DNA from: Methylobacterium sp. J-076
GTDB lineage: Bacteria; Pseudomonadota; Alphaproteobacteria; Rhizobiales; Beijerinckiaceae
Assembly: GCF_022829405.1 (NCBI RefSeq)
Contig: NZ_JAKSXW010000117.1
Location: 1 to 43,589 of the forward strand
DNA: 43,589 nucleotides
Reading direction: 5' to 3'
Translations under genes and position numbers: made by a program
Part shown: in pieces, positions 25,397 through 33,739 of the stretch
How the letters are laid out: every line of letters starts with the position of its first letter
Numbering within the stretch: position 1 is the first letter of the stretch
Notes under the pieces: model-generated
What the model was told of the DNA's origin: nothing
Seen by the model: only the letters and a program-made list of their open reading frames with translations
Database searches by the model: none

Positions 25397-26242
25397 TTAG
25401 GCGCTGCGGCCCGCGGAACGGACGCCCTCGGCGAGTTCCCGCACCAACGCGGTCACGGCCTTCACCGTGCCCTCTCCGCCGCGCCCCTCGCCGTCGAGGG
25501 AGCGGTGGAGCGCATCGACCAGGGCCGAGCCGACCACGACACCGTCCGCGCCCTTGGCGATGGCGGCGGCGTGGGCGCCCGTCTTCACGCCGAAGCCGAC
25601 GACGACCGGCAGCTCGGTGTGCCTGCGGATCCGCCCCACCGCCTCGGCGACCCGTCCGAAATCGGGGGTCGCCGTGCCGGTGATGCCGGTGATCGACACA
25701 TAGTAGACGAAGCCGGCCGTGTTCGCGAGCACGGCCGGCAGGCGGTGCTCGTCGGTGGTGGGCGTGGCGAGGCGGATGAAGGCGAGGCCGCGCTCCAGGG
25801 CCGGAAGGCAGAGCTCCGCATCCTCCTCCGGCGGGCAATCGACGACGATCAGCCCGTCGATCCCGGCCTCGACGGCATCCGCCAGGAAGCGGTCCACCCC
25901 ATAAGTGTGCACCGGGTTGTAGTAACCCATGAGCACGATCGGGGTGGTGGTGTCCTCGCTGCGGAAGCGGCGCACCAGGGCCAGCGTCCCCGCCACGTCC
26001 TGCCCCGCCTTCAGGGCGCGCAGGCCCGCAGCCTGGATCGCCGGGCCGTCCGCCATGGGGTCGGTGAAGGGCATGCCGAATTCGAGGATGTCCGCCCCGG
26101 CGCCGGGCAGCGCCCGCAGCACTTCCAGGGAGGTCTCCGGATCGGGGTCGCCCGCCATGACGTAGGTGACGAGCACGGCGCGGTTCTCGGCGCGGGCCCG
26201 GGCGAAGGTGGTGTCGATGCGGCTCGGCGAGGCTGACGGCAT
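25397..26242 (-). CDS. trpA: Tryptophan synthase alpha subunit
   Basis: 281 residues. TrpA cleaves indole-3-glycerol phosphate to indole and glyceraldehyde 3-phosphate. Catalytic Glu54 and Asp65 are in [68 protein letters not shown] and [20 protein letters not shown] complete the barrel and phosphate site. The start at 26242 gives the usual [14 protein letters not shown] leader. trpB, normally directly upstream, is not in this window; a small unrelated gene lies there on the other strand. Confidence 0.97.
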   Translation of the reverse strand: MPSASPSRIDTTFARARAENRAVLVTYVMAGDPDPETSLEVLRALPGAGADILEFGMPFTDPMADGPAIQAAGLRALKAGQDVAGTLALVRRFRSEDTTTPIVLMGYYNPVHTYGVDRFLADAVEAGIDGLIVVDCPPEEDAELCLPALERGLAFIRLATPTTDEHRLPAVLANTAGFVYYVSITGITGTATPDFGRVAEAVGRIRRHTELPVVVGFGVKTGAHAAAIAKGADGVVVGSALVDALHRSLDGEGRGGEGTVKAVTALVRELAEGVRSAGRSA

Positions 26243-26385
26243 GGGATGGGGCGTGCGGCTTTCGGGAAACGGATCGCGCTACACCATCCCCGCCCTGCCG
26301 TGAAGCAGGCGCGTCCGCATGCCCGGTTGTCCGCCGGCACGCGGGCTCCATCTTCCGCCCTTCGAACAATCCGCAGGAGTGAAGC

Positions 26386-26613
26386 ATGGCGAAGGCCGAC
26401 AAGCACCACATGGGTCCCGGCGGCCACGGCAAGGGCTCCGGCAGCGGCGCGATGACGGACCTGCCCGAAGGCGTCCTCGGCGAGAACGAGGTCCTCTCGA
26501 ACCGGGACAAGTCTCAGCACGACCAGGAGCGCGGCCTCGACGGCAAGGCCGTGCAGACCGACCAGTACCAGGACCACAGCGCCAACCGGCGGGCGCCGGA
26601 AGAGGGCGAGTAG
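26386..26613 (+). CDS. Small hydrophilic His/Gly-rich protein, 75 aa
   Basis: The ATG at 26386 is preceded by a strong AGGAGTG Shine-Dalgarno six bases away, and a hairpin follows the stop, so the unit looks complete. The sequence begins [20 protein letters not shown] and continues with [20 protein letters not shown] and an Asp/Gln/Glu-rich tail. It has no hydrophobic segment or signal peptide and is probably largely disordered. I recognise no family; it looks like the small conserved hypothetical proteins of Methylobacterium. It is divergent from trpA and convergent with dgt. Confidence 0.75.
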   Translation: MAKADKHHMGPGGHGKGSGSGAMTDLPEGVLGENEVLSNRDKSQHDQERGLDGKAVQTDQYQDHSANRRAPEEGE

Positions 26614-26618
26614 GCGAC

Positions 26619-26642
26619 GACGGGGCCCGCCGCGGCCCCGTC
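26619..26642. terminator. Bidirectional hairpin between the 75-aa gene and dgt
   Basis: GACGGGGCC (26619-26627) and GGCCCCGTC (26634-26642) form a perfect 9-bp stem with the loop CGCCGC, five bases after the stop of the small gene and ten bases beyond the stop of convergent dgt. A short TCTCCC follows on the plus strand, so the U-tract is weak. Confidence 0.6.
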
Positions 26643-26652
26643 TCCCGATCCG

Positions 26653-27912
26653 CTAGGCCTCGGCCAGCGGCAGGCCCCGGCTCGGGGGCGAGGGCTGCAG
26701 CTCCGGCGTGGCGGCGTAGAGCTTCCGGTGGGCCAGCACGGCGTAGGTGTCGGTCATGCCCGCGATGTAATCCGCGATCCGCCGGGCGATCCGCGGCTCC
26801 GGGGCATCGGCGAGGTCGACGCCCCATTCCTCCGGCATCCGCCGAGGATCGTCCCGGAAGGCCGTGAAGAGGTCGGCGACGATCCCGGCGGCCTTCTCGC
26901 GCACCGCCATCACGCCGGCGTCGCGATACATCCGCTTCCACAGAAAGCGCATCACCTCCGCATCGGCCGCCTCGATGGCCGGGGAGAATGCGACGACGGG
27001 TGCCCCCGCCGCGTGGATGTCGCCCACGCTCTTCGGGGCCAGGGCTGCGATCCGCCGCTCGCTCTCACGGATCACGTCTTCCACGAATCGAGTGATCACC
27101 CGCCGGGCGAGCTCGTGGACGATGCGCGCGGGCTCCAATCCCGGATGCAGCCCCTCGATCTCGTCGAGGAGCCCCGCGAGGAAGGGAACGGCGGTGAGGT
27201 CCGACAGGTCGAACAGCCCCGCGCGGAGACCGTCGTCCAGATCGTGGGCGGCGTAAGCGATGTCGTCGGCCAGGGCGGCGGCCTGCGCTTCCGGCCCCGC
27301 ATGGAGGGCGAGGTCGAGGGGGTTCACCGCATCGTATTCGAGGATCGCCGCGGGGATGCCGCGCTCGGCGTAGCGGGGTGTCGGCCGCCCATCCGCCCCG
27401 AGGAGCGGGCCGTTGTGCTTCACGAGGCCTTCGAGCGTCTCCCATGTGAGGTTCAGCCCGTCGAAGCCGGCGTAGCGGCGTTCCAGCCGGGTGACGATCC
27501 GCAGGGTCTGGGCGTTGTGGTCGAACCCGCCGAACGGGGCCATGCAGGCATCCAGGGCATCCTCGCCGGTATGCCCGAAGCAGGTGTGGCCGAGGTCGTG
27601 CGAGAGGGCCAGCGCCTCGGCGAGGTCCTCATCGAGCCCCAGCGCCCGGGCCAGGGCGCGGGCGATCTGCGAGACCTCGAGGGAATGCGTCAGGCGGGTG
27701 CGGTAATGGTCGCCCTCGTGGTGCACGAAGACCTGCGTCTTGTGTTTCAGCCGCCGGAAGGCGGTGGAATGGATGATCCGGTCGCGGTCCCGCTGGAAGT
27801 CGCTGCGGGTGGGCGAACCCGGCTCGGCGATGAGGCGCCCCCGCGTCCTGGCGGGATCCGTCGCGTAGGGTGCCCGCCACCGCTCGCCGCTGCCCCGATT
27901 CGTTTCTTGCAC
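26653..27912 (-). CDS. dgt: Deoxyguanosinetriphosphate triphosphohydrolase-like protein
   Basis: 419 residues, HD superfamily. Metal ligands are visible: His76 in [17 protein letters not shown] and His105-Asp106 in [40 protein letters not shown] and [20 protein letters not shown] are family signatures. A further Asp probably comes from [16 protein letters not shown]. Dgt-type enzymes hydrolyse dNTPs to nucleoside and triphosphate; whether this member is dGTP-specific is not evident. Divergent from erpA with 116 bases between, an arrangement seen in many Rhizobiales. Confidence 0.94.
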   Translation of the reverse strand: MQETNRGSGERWRAPYATDPARTRGRLIAEPGSPTRSDFQRDRDRIIHSTAFRRLKHKTQVFVHHEGDHYRTRLTHSLEVSQIARALARALGLDEDLAEALALSHDLGHTCFGHTGEDALDACMAPFGGFDHNAQTLRIVTRLERRYAGFDGLNLTWETLEGLVKHNGPLLGADGRPTPRYAERGIPAAILEYDAVNPLDLALHAGPEAQAAALADDIAYAAHDLDDGLRAGLFDLSDLTAVPFLAGLLDEIEGLHPGLEPARIVHELARRVITRFVEDVIRESERRIAALAPKSVGDIHAAGAPVVAFSPAIEAADAEVMRFLWKRMYRDAGVMAVREKAAGIVADLFTAFRDDPRRMPEEWGVDLADAPEPRIARRIADYIAGMTDTYAVLAHRKLYAATPELQPSPPSRGLPLAEA

Positions 27913-28028
27913 GACCGCTCCCCCGCCGCCCGCATTGCAGCACGGACCCGAGGCCCATATCTTGGTGGTCCGAGGGCGCGGGGCAATCGCCGTCCCGCCC
28001 CGCCGCGGATTTGCCTGTGGCTGAACCG

Positions 28029-28355
28029 ATGTCCGAGATCATTCTGACCCCCCGCGCCGCCAAGCGCATCAACGAGATCATGGGTGAGGAGCCGCCCGGA
28101 TCCCTGCTGCGCATCAGCGTGAACGGCGGCGGCTGCTCCGGCTTCTCCTACGCGTTCGACATTTCCCGCGACCGCGAGGCGCAGGACATCGTCATCGAAC
28201 GCGACGGGGCGACGGTGATCGTCGATCCGGTCTCGGTGCAGTACATGGCCGGCTCGACCATCGACTTCGTCAACGACCTGATCGGCCAGTCCTTCAAGAT
28301 CGAGAACCCGCTGGCCACCGCGTCCTGCGGCTGCGGAACGTCGTTCTCGCTCTGA
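28029..28355 (+). CDS. erpA: A-type iron-sulfur carrier protein ErpA/IscA family
   Basis: 108 residues from the ATG at 28029. The three cluster-binding cysteines are Cys36 ([13 protein letters not shown]), Cys100 and Cys102 ([13 protein letters not shown]). [20 protein letters not shown] is the family's characteristic segment with the start of the C-terminal domain. These proteins receive Fe-S clusters from the scaffold and deliver them to apo-enzymes; ErpA serves isoprenoid enzymes IspG/IspH in E. coli. ErpA versus SufA/IscA cannot be settled from sequence alone, but absence of suf or isc neighbours favours ErpA. Confidence 0.9.
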   Translation: MSEIILTPRAAKRINEIMGEEPPGSLLRISVNGGGCSGFSYAFDISRDREAQDIVIERDGATVIVDPVSVQYMAGSTIDFVNDLIGQSFKIENPLATASCGCGTSFSL

Positions 28356-28490
28356 AAAACCCGAGGGTGGCGTTGCGCGGGGGTGACAGATCCCGTCCGC
28401 CACGCTCGCGCCACCATCGCGGGATTGTGTCGTGCCCTGAAACGCGGCACGCGATGCGTTGCGCCCGCGCCTCGTGATTTGGACCTGTCC

Positions 28491-30404
28491 ATGACGCTCC
28501 CGGCGGCTCGCCGTCTTCGGTCGGCCCTCGCAGTCTGCGCCGCTGCGCTGGCGATCGGCCTCGCCGTGCCCTGTCCCGCCGCCGCGCAGGAAGGGGCCGC
28601 CGCCGTCCAGGACGTGACGCTCACCGAGGTGGTGATTCCCCTGGGCGCCACCCTGGTGAAGGTGCCCAAGCTGACGGCGAGCGGCACGCGCCTCTCCCGG
28701 GACGACCTCGCCGCGATCTTCAAGGCCGATTCGTCCGAGCCCTGGCCGGCCCGCCTCGCGCGCCTCGATGCGGCGAGCCTCACGGCGCCGGTCCTGGTGT
28801 CGGACCAGGCCGGTCCGGGCGACCTGCGCCAGACCACGACCTACCGGGACGTGATCGCCCGTGACGTGCGCGCCGGGAAGATCGGCGAACTGACGGCCGC
28901 GGGCGTCACGATCAGCGCGAAGGGCGATAAGCCGATGCAGAACGGGGCCGGCACCTACGGTTCCGTCCGCGCCACCGACTTGGACCTGACGGCGCTCGCC
29001 CGTCTCGCCGTCGAATCCGGGGACGGCAAGGGGCCGGACCTGCGTGTCTACGGCACCCTTCGGGTGTCCGACATGGCCTTTTCCAACGCCCAGGCGGTGA
29101 CCTTCAAGATCGCCCGGTTCGACGGCCGCGACCTCAGCGGGCGGCAAGTGCCGAACGGCTGGAACCACGCCTTCGACGCCCTGTCCGGTGGCTTCGCCGA
29201 CCCGGCCGGCAAGCGCGCGGCCAACTCGGCGACGGCCGACCTTCTCGCCGCCCAGACGATCGGCAGCGCCGAGGTGAGGGGCATCAGCATCAGCGACAGT
29301 TCCGCCGACGCGCCGTGGCTTACCGAAGTCGAGCGCATCTCCTACGCCGCCTCCGGCCCCGATGCCGGCGTGGTGGTCGAGGGTCTCACCCTGGCGAACG
29401 GGCCCGTGCGCAGCCGGCTCGGCCGGCTCACCCTCGCCGGCGCCTCCCTCGGCCCGCTGATCGCCGAGTTCCGCCGGATGGCCGACAGGCCCGACGAGCC
29501 CCCCGGGCCGGTGGAGTCGCGGGCCCTGGCGGCGGGTCTCGGCACCCTGACCCTCACCGACCTGACGGTCGATCTCCCGCCGACGCCCCCGGTCCAGAAG
29601 CGCGGCGCCCTGGACACCCCGCGCCAGAAGCAGGCCCAGGCGCCGAAGCCGACGGTGCGGACCCGGCTCGCGGAGGCCCGGCCGCCGGATGCGAGGCCCG
29701 GCGAGGTTTCGGTCATGCCGACCGTGAAGCCCGAACGGATCGCCCTGCGCCAGGGCGTCTTCGGGTTCGGCCCGGTCGCCCAGGGCGCTCCGCCCTCCAC
29801 CCGGCTGGCGCTGACCGGCCTCGATGTCCCCGCGGCGCTGGCCGCCGGCCTGCCGCTGGTGGGCGCCCTCCCGGCCTTCGGCTACGGCGACCTCAGCTTC
29901 GACCTGACGGCCGAGGCCGCCTGGGACGAGGCGGCCCGGACCGTGGCCCTGCGGGACATGACGGTCTCCGGCAAGGATATCGGCACCGTGAAGCTCGCGG
30001 CCCTGTTCGGCGGCATCGGGCCGGAGCTGTTTTCCGGCAGCGTGCCGGCCGAGACGATGCTGATGTTCGCCGGCAGCGCCCGGACCCTCGACGTCACCAT
30101 CGAGAACGGCGGCCTGTTCGAGCGCTTCCTCACGGCGCAGGCGAAGGAGCTGAGCCTCAAGCCGGACGAACTGCGCAAGGAATACGTGACGGCGAGCGTG
30201 CTCGGCGTGCCGGTGATCCTCGGCAACGGCCCCGCGGCCAAGGATATCGGCGCGGCGATGGGCCAGTTCGTGATGAATCCCGGCAAGCTCACCATCCGCG
30301 CCAAGGCGAAGGAGCCCGCCGGCATCGGCTTCGTGGAGATCGGCACCGCCCGCTCCCCCGGTGCCGTCCTCGACCGGATCGACGTGGACGCCAAGGCGAA
30401 CTGA
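28491..30404 (+). CDS. Large exported protein of unknown function, 637 aa
   Basis: I do not recognise a family. The ATG at 28491 opens a clear Sec signal peptide (MTLPAARRLRSALAVCAAAL, cleavage likely after Ala32 in CPAAAQ). The mature protein lacks further membrane helices. It has repeated beta-rich stretches such as ITISAKGDKPMQNGAGTYGS, VRGISISDSSADAPWLTEVE and LTLTDLTVDLPPTPP. A Pro/Gln/Lys-rich linker (residues about 362-400, with RQKQAQAPKPTVRTR) separates two halves. The C-terminal half has LFERFLTAQAKELSLKPDEL. The strands naming 'fields' of an object recall AsmA-like or lipid-transfer proteins, but this is only a resemblance. Probably periplasmic. No cysteine lipobox is seen. Confidence 0.75.
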   Translation: MTLPAARRLRSALAVCAAALAIGLAVPCPAAAQEGAAAVQDVTLTEVVIPLGATLVKVPKLTASGTRLSRDDLAAIFKADSSEPWPARLARLDAASLTAPVLVSDQAGPGDLRQTTTYRDVIARDVRAGKIGELTAAGVTISAKGDKPMQNGAGTYGSVRATDLDLTALARLAVESGDGKGPDLRVYGTLRVSDMAFSNAQAVTFKIARFDGRDLSGRQVPNGWNHAFDALSGGFADPAGKRAANSATADLLAAQTIGSAEVRGISISDSSADAPWLTEVERISYAASGPDAGVVVEGLTLANGPVRSRLGRLTLAGASLGPLIAEFRRMADRPDEPPGPVESRALAAGLGTLTLTDLTVDLPPTPPVQKRGALDTPRQKQAQAPKPTVRTRLAEARPPDARPGEVSVMPTVKPERIALRQGVFGFGPVAQGAPPSTRLALTGLDVPAALAAGLPLVGALPAFGYGDLSFDLTAEAAWDEAARTVALRDMTVSGKDIGTVKLAALFGGIGPELFSGSVPAETMLMFAGSARTLDVTIENGGLFERFLTAQAKELSLKPDELRKEYVTASVLGVPVILGNGPAAKDIGAAMGQFVMNPGKLTIRAKAKEPAGIGFVEIGTARSPGAVLDRIDVDAKAN

Positions 30405-30460
30405 CGGGCCCCTGCCGCCGTCACCGCTCGCTGCGGACGGCGCCGTGTCCCGGAAAGGCC

Positions 30461-30499
30461 CGCTGCCCTGGGTGGCTTCGCTCCGCTCGCGAAGTCGGG
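30461..30499. repeat. Half copy of the dispersed REP-like repeat
   Basis: CGCTGCCCTGGGTGGCTTCG followed by CTCCGCTCGCGAAGTCGGG matches one arm of the family at 6100-6127 and in the right-end array, including the CGCTGCCCTGG lead seen at 6091-6100. The opposing arm is absent. It lies 57 bases after the exported-protein stop. The rest of the gap to 30602 shows nothing recognisable. Confidence 0.75.
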
Positions 30500-30602
30500 G
30501 TTGGAGCCCGCAGGTCGGTGGCTTCTTCCCGAGCTATGCGGCTCGATTTTTTGGGACTGACGGGATGAGCGCGTGCCCTGCGCCGCTCCGGCGCGGTCGG
30601 CC

Positions 30603-31364
30603 CTAATCCGCGATCACCTCGGGGTGCCGGCCGGCGAGGCTGGTGCGGGTGGCGTCGGCCCAGGCGCGGTCCCGGGCGGGACGCGGGCGGCCGAGGGCGA
30701 TGTCGGCCACCAGCGTCGCCGGGCGGCGGGAGACGAGGAGCAGCCGGTCGGCGATCTGGATCGCTTCGCCCACGTTGTGGGTGACCATGAGCACGCTCAT
30801 CCCCGCCGCATCGACGGTGTCCACCACCAGCGCGCGCAGTTCCGCCGCCGCGGCGTCGTCGAGCGAGACGAAGGGCTCGTCCAGCACGAGGACGCGCGGG
30901 CTCCCGGCCAGGGCCCGGGCGAGGGCCACCCGCCTTTGCATCCCGAGGGACAGGGCGCCGGGGAAGCGGCTCCGCCAGGGGGTGAGGCTCAGGCGTTCGA
31001 ACAGCGCGTCGAGGTCGCGGCGGCGCTTACCCCGGGGAAGGCCGAGGCGGACGTTGTGCTCCACGCTGCGCCAGGGCAGCAGGCGCGGCTCCTGGAAGAC
31101 GATGCCGGCCTGCTCCGCCCCCGCCACCGCGCCGGTGAAATCCGTGTCGAGGCCGAGGAGGATGCGCAGCGTCGTGGTCTTGCCCGCGCCGGACGGGCCG
31201 ATCAGGCAGACGATCTCGCCGGCGCGGACGGAGAAGGCGAGGTCCCGCACCGCCTCCACGGGCTCCAGGCCCTTCGGCCGGTAGGTCTTGCCGGCGACGG
31301 ACACCCGCAGCACGGCGGAGGGGTCGGCGCCCGCGCCGGGGGAGTCAGCGCCAGCGGCGGACAT
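30603..31364 (-). CDS. ABC transporter ATP-binding protein, NitT/TauT (SsuB-like) type
   Basis: 253 residues. Walker A is LIGPSGAGKTTTLRILLGL, the Q-loop GIVFQEPRLLPWRSVEHNV, Walker B RVLVLDEPFVSLDD and the switch His VLMVTHNVGEAIQIADR. The signature reads GALSLGMQRRVALARALA, with Leu where most members have Gly (LSGGM), an unusual but tolerated change. The FQEPRLLPW pattern is typical of the nitrate/sulfonate/taurine importer class. It overlaps the permease gene by 20 bases and is the last gene of a three-gene importer operon. The substrate is unknown. Confidence 0.93.
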   Translation of the reverse strand: MSAAGADSPGAGADPSAVLRVSVAGKTYRPKGLEPVEAVRDLAFSVRAGEIVCLIGPSGAGKTTTLRILLGLDTDFTGAVAGAEQAGIVFQEPRLLPWRSVEHNVRLGLPRGKRRRDLDALFERLSLTPWRSRFPGALSLGMQRRVALARALAGSPRVLVLDEPFVSLDDAAAAELRALVVDTVDAAGMSVLMVTHNVGEAIQIADRLLLVSRRPATLVADIALGRPRPARDRAWADATRTSLAGRHPEVIAD

Positions 31365-32076
31365 GAGCTTCGAGCCGCTGCAGGAGAAGCACGTCGATCC
31401 CGATCATCACCGCCATGAAGACGAGGCTGTAGCCGATGATCGCCGCCACGTCGGTGCTCTGGATGAAGTAGAAGTTGATGGCGAAGCCGACCCCGTCAGG
31501 CCGCCCGAGCAGCTCCACCACGAGGACGATCTTCCAGGCCAGGGACAGGCCGGAGCGCGCCGCCGTCACCACGTAGGGCTGGAGCTGGGGCACCAGCACG
31601 TCGCGGGCCCAGGTCCACCGGTCGAACCGGTAGGCGCGGGCCATCTCCTCCAGGCCGGGATCGAGGTTGCGCGCCCCCTCCCGGACGATGACGGCGACGT
31701 TGGGCAGCTTGTTCAGGACCACGGCGAGGATCGCCGCCGTCTCCGTGAGCCCGACCCAGACGTAGGCCAGCACGGTGATGACCAGCGCCGGGGTGTTCAG
31801 CAGCACGAGGAGCGGCGTATCCAGGGCGAGGTCGGCCTTGCGCGAGCGGCCGAGGGCGACGCCCAGCGCGATGCCTAGCGCCATGGCGATGGCGAAGGCG
31901 ATGGATACCCGGAACAGGGTGATCCCGATATTGTGGGCGAGGTCCCCCCGCCGCGCCTCCGCGACGATGAAGTTCATCACGGCCAGGGGCGCGGGCAGGA
32001 GGCGTGAATGCGCCTCCCACGCGGCGGCCTGCCACGCGGCGACGAGGATCGCCAGGGACAGGATCCGGGTCAGCAC
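31345..32076 (-). CDS. ABC transporter permease, NitT/TauT (SsuC-like) type
   Basis: 243 residues from a GTG at 32076. Six hydrophobic segments of the binding-protein-dependent permease fold are seen, including ILSLAILVAAWQAAAW, FAIAMALGIALGVALG and VAAIIGYSLVFMAVMIGIDV. The cytoplasmic EAA loop is EMARAYRFDRWTWARDVLVP with LPQLQPYVV-like continuation, matching SsuC/TauC relatives. It begins 33 bases after the binding-protein gene and overlaps the ATPase gene, so subunits are made together. Confidence 0.92.
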   Translation of the reverse strand: MLTRILSLAILVAAWQAAAWEAHSRLLPAPLAVMNFIVAEARRGDLAHNIGITLFRVSIAFAIAMALGIALGVALGRSRKADLALDTPLLVLLNTPALVITVLAYVWVGLTETAAILAVVLNKLPNVAVIVREGARNLDPGLEEMARAYRFDRWTWARDVLVPQLQPYVVTAARSGLSLAWKIVLVVELLGRPDGVGFAINFYFIQSTDVAAIIGYSLVFMAVMIGIDVLLLQRLEAHVRRWR

Positions 32077-32109
32077 GCCGGCACGGCTTCTCGCCCTCCG
32101 GTGGCGGGC

Positions 32110-33096
32110 TCAGCCATCGCGGGATCCGTCGTAGTAGAAGTCCGGCGGAAGGCCGCTGCCGCTGCCGACGAGGCGTTCGCCGCCGAGCCGGGACAGGATG
32201 GCGTAGAGCTTCGCGGCGTCGGCGCGCTCGGCCGAAACCGGCCGGCGCGGGATGCCGGCGAGGAACTCCCGCTTCAGGGATTCGAAGGTCGCCTCGTCGG
32301 GGGCGTCCATCAGGGGCCGCACGATGGCCCAGGTCGAGGCGTCGGCGGCCAGCATGTCCTTGGCGGCGCGGGAGGCGCGGTAGAACCCGCCCACCGCCTC
32401 GGGCTTCTCCGCCACCGTGGCGGCGTGGAACAGGTAGCCGATCAGCGAGACGTCGCCGCTGGCGCCCAGCGCCCGCATGATGTCCTCGGCCCGGATCAGC
32501 CGGCGGAACCCCTTGGGTTCGAGGCGGGCGCAGTAGGTCCAGTAGGTAAGGGCCGCGTCGAGGGCGCCCTGTTCCAGCTTGAGGGTGATGAGCGGGGGCG
32601 CGCCATAGGCGATCTCGGCCTCCTTCTCGAGGTCGATCCCGGCGGCGTCCTTGGCCTGGGCCTTCAGGAGCAGCCAGTTCTTGTCGAGGGGGCCGCCCGC
32701 CACGCCGAACTTCTTGCCGGCGAGGTCCTTCAGGGACTTCACCGGGCTGTCGGCGGGCACCATCACCGCACCCTCGGAGGTGGAGTAGGGGATGAAGCGC
32801 AGCCCCTGGCCCTCGTTGCCGAGGCGGGCCGCCCAGAGCAGGTCGCCGATGATCGTGTCGACTTGCCCCCCGACGAAGCCGATCCGCGCGGCGTCGTTTC
32901 CGGCGAGCTTCGTCGCCTCCAGGGTGAAGCCGTTGGCCGCGTCGAGGCCGCGGGCCTTGATGACGGCCGCCTCCCATGTGGAGGTGCCGAAGGGCAGGCT
33001 TCCGAGCCTGATCACGGGGAGGTCGCCCGCGTGCCCGGTGCGGGCCGCAAGGCCGCCGAGCAGGCCGGCGGCGAGCATCGCGCGCCGTGACAGCAT
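32110..33096 (-). CDS. ABC transporter substrate-binding protein, SsuA/NMT1-like, Tat-type signal
   Basis: 328 residues. The ATG at 33096 is decided by a near-perfect Shine-Dalgarno (AGGAGGAACGG). The signal [20 protein letters not shown] has a twin arginine; cleavage is likely after Ala23. The mature protein has the two-lobe layout of SsuA/NMT1-like proteins: IRLGSLPFGTSTWEAAVIKA, ARIGFVGGQVDTIIGDLLWA, SPVKSLKDLAGKKFGVAGGP and LEQGALDAALTYWTYCARLE. It lies in the periplasm and feeds the permease encoded next. The ligand (sulfonate, pyrimidine precursor, pterin or other) cannot be told. It is divergent from the pterin dehydratase gene. Confidence 0.92.
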   Translation of the reverse strand: MLSRRAMLAAGLLGGLAARTGHAGDLPVIRLGSLPFGTSTWEAAVIKARGLDAANGFTLEATKLAGNDAARIGFVGGQVDTIIGDLLWAARLGNEGQGLRFIPYSTSEGAVMVPADSPVKSLKDLAGKKFGVAGGPLDKNWLLLKAQAKDAAGIDLEKEAEIAYGAPPLITLKLEQGALDAALTYWTYCARLEPKGFRRLIRAEDIMRALGASGDVSLIGYLFHAATVAEKPEAVGGFYRASRAAKDMLAADASTWAIVRPLMDAPDEATFESLKREFLAGIPRRPVSAERADAAKLYAILSRLGGERLVGSGSGLPPDFYYDGSRDG

Positions 33097-33345
33097 GAGC
33101 CGTTCCTCCTCCGGTGTTCCGGCGGTTCCGGTGACGAGCCCGGTCCGCGTCGGCAAGCCTGCCGCAGGCCGGCGGCCCGGCCCTGCAGCCTTGGGCGCCA
33201 CCCCAGACGGACGCCATTGCCAAAAGGTCATAGGGCGCGCCACGGGGCGCGTCCACCTGGGCGAGGGCGCCCGCGCGGAGGGCGACCTTGCACCGCGCGG
33301 AAGAGCCGGGCACCCTCACCACAACCGGAAGAGGGAGCGGACACG

Positions 33346-33723
33346 ATGGCTGAACGGCGCGAGGGCGCGATGGACGACGCGGCGGTGGAGGCCCGGCTGA
33401 AGGCCGAACTCCCGTCCTGGCGGCTGGAGGACGGCTGGATCCGCCGGACCTACAAGACCGCCGGCTGGAAGAGCACGCTGATGGTGATCAACACGGTGGG
33501 CCACCTCGCCGAGGCGGCGTGGCACCACCCCGACCTCACCGCCTCCTATGCCTGGGTGGAGGTGCGCCTGATGAACCACGCCGCCAAAGGCATCACCGAC
33601 AAGGATTTCGCCCTGGCCAGGAAGATCGAGGAGGTCGTCTCCTGGCAGCCTGGCCTGGAGAGCCAGGGGCTGGACGGCACGCCCGACGACCCGCGGTTCG
33701 CCTACATCAAGTACGACAAGTAG
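33346..33723 (+). CDS. 4a-hydroxytetrahydrobiopterin dehydratase (pterin-4a-carbinolamine dehydratase)
   Basis: 125 residues. The catalytic histidines are visible: His60-His61-Pro62 in EAAWHHPDLTASYAWVEV and His78 in LMNHAAKGITDKDFALARKI. PCD dehydrates the 4a-carbinolamine made by aromatic-amino-acid hydroxylases. Many bacteria with PCD lack such a hydroxylase, so the true role here is open; none is encoded in this window. GGGAG eight to nine bases before the ATG supports the start at 33346; an ATG eight codons later is an alternative. It is divergent from the ABC importer and convergent with mutL, with only 16 bases between stops. Confidence 0.93.
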   Translation: MAERREGAMDDAAVEARLKAELPSWRLEDGWIRRTYKTAGWKSTLMVINTVGHLAEAAWHHPDLTASYAWVEVRLMNHAAKGITDKDFALARKIEEVVSWQPGLESQGLDGTPDDPRFAYIKYDK

Positions 33724-33739
33724 GCGGCCTCCGCCGTCC

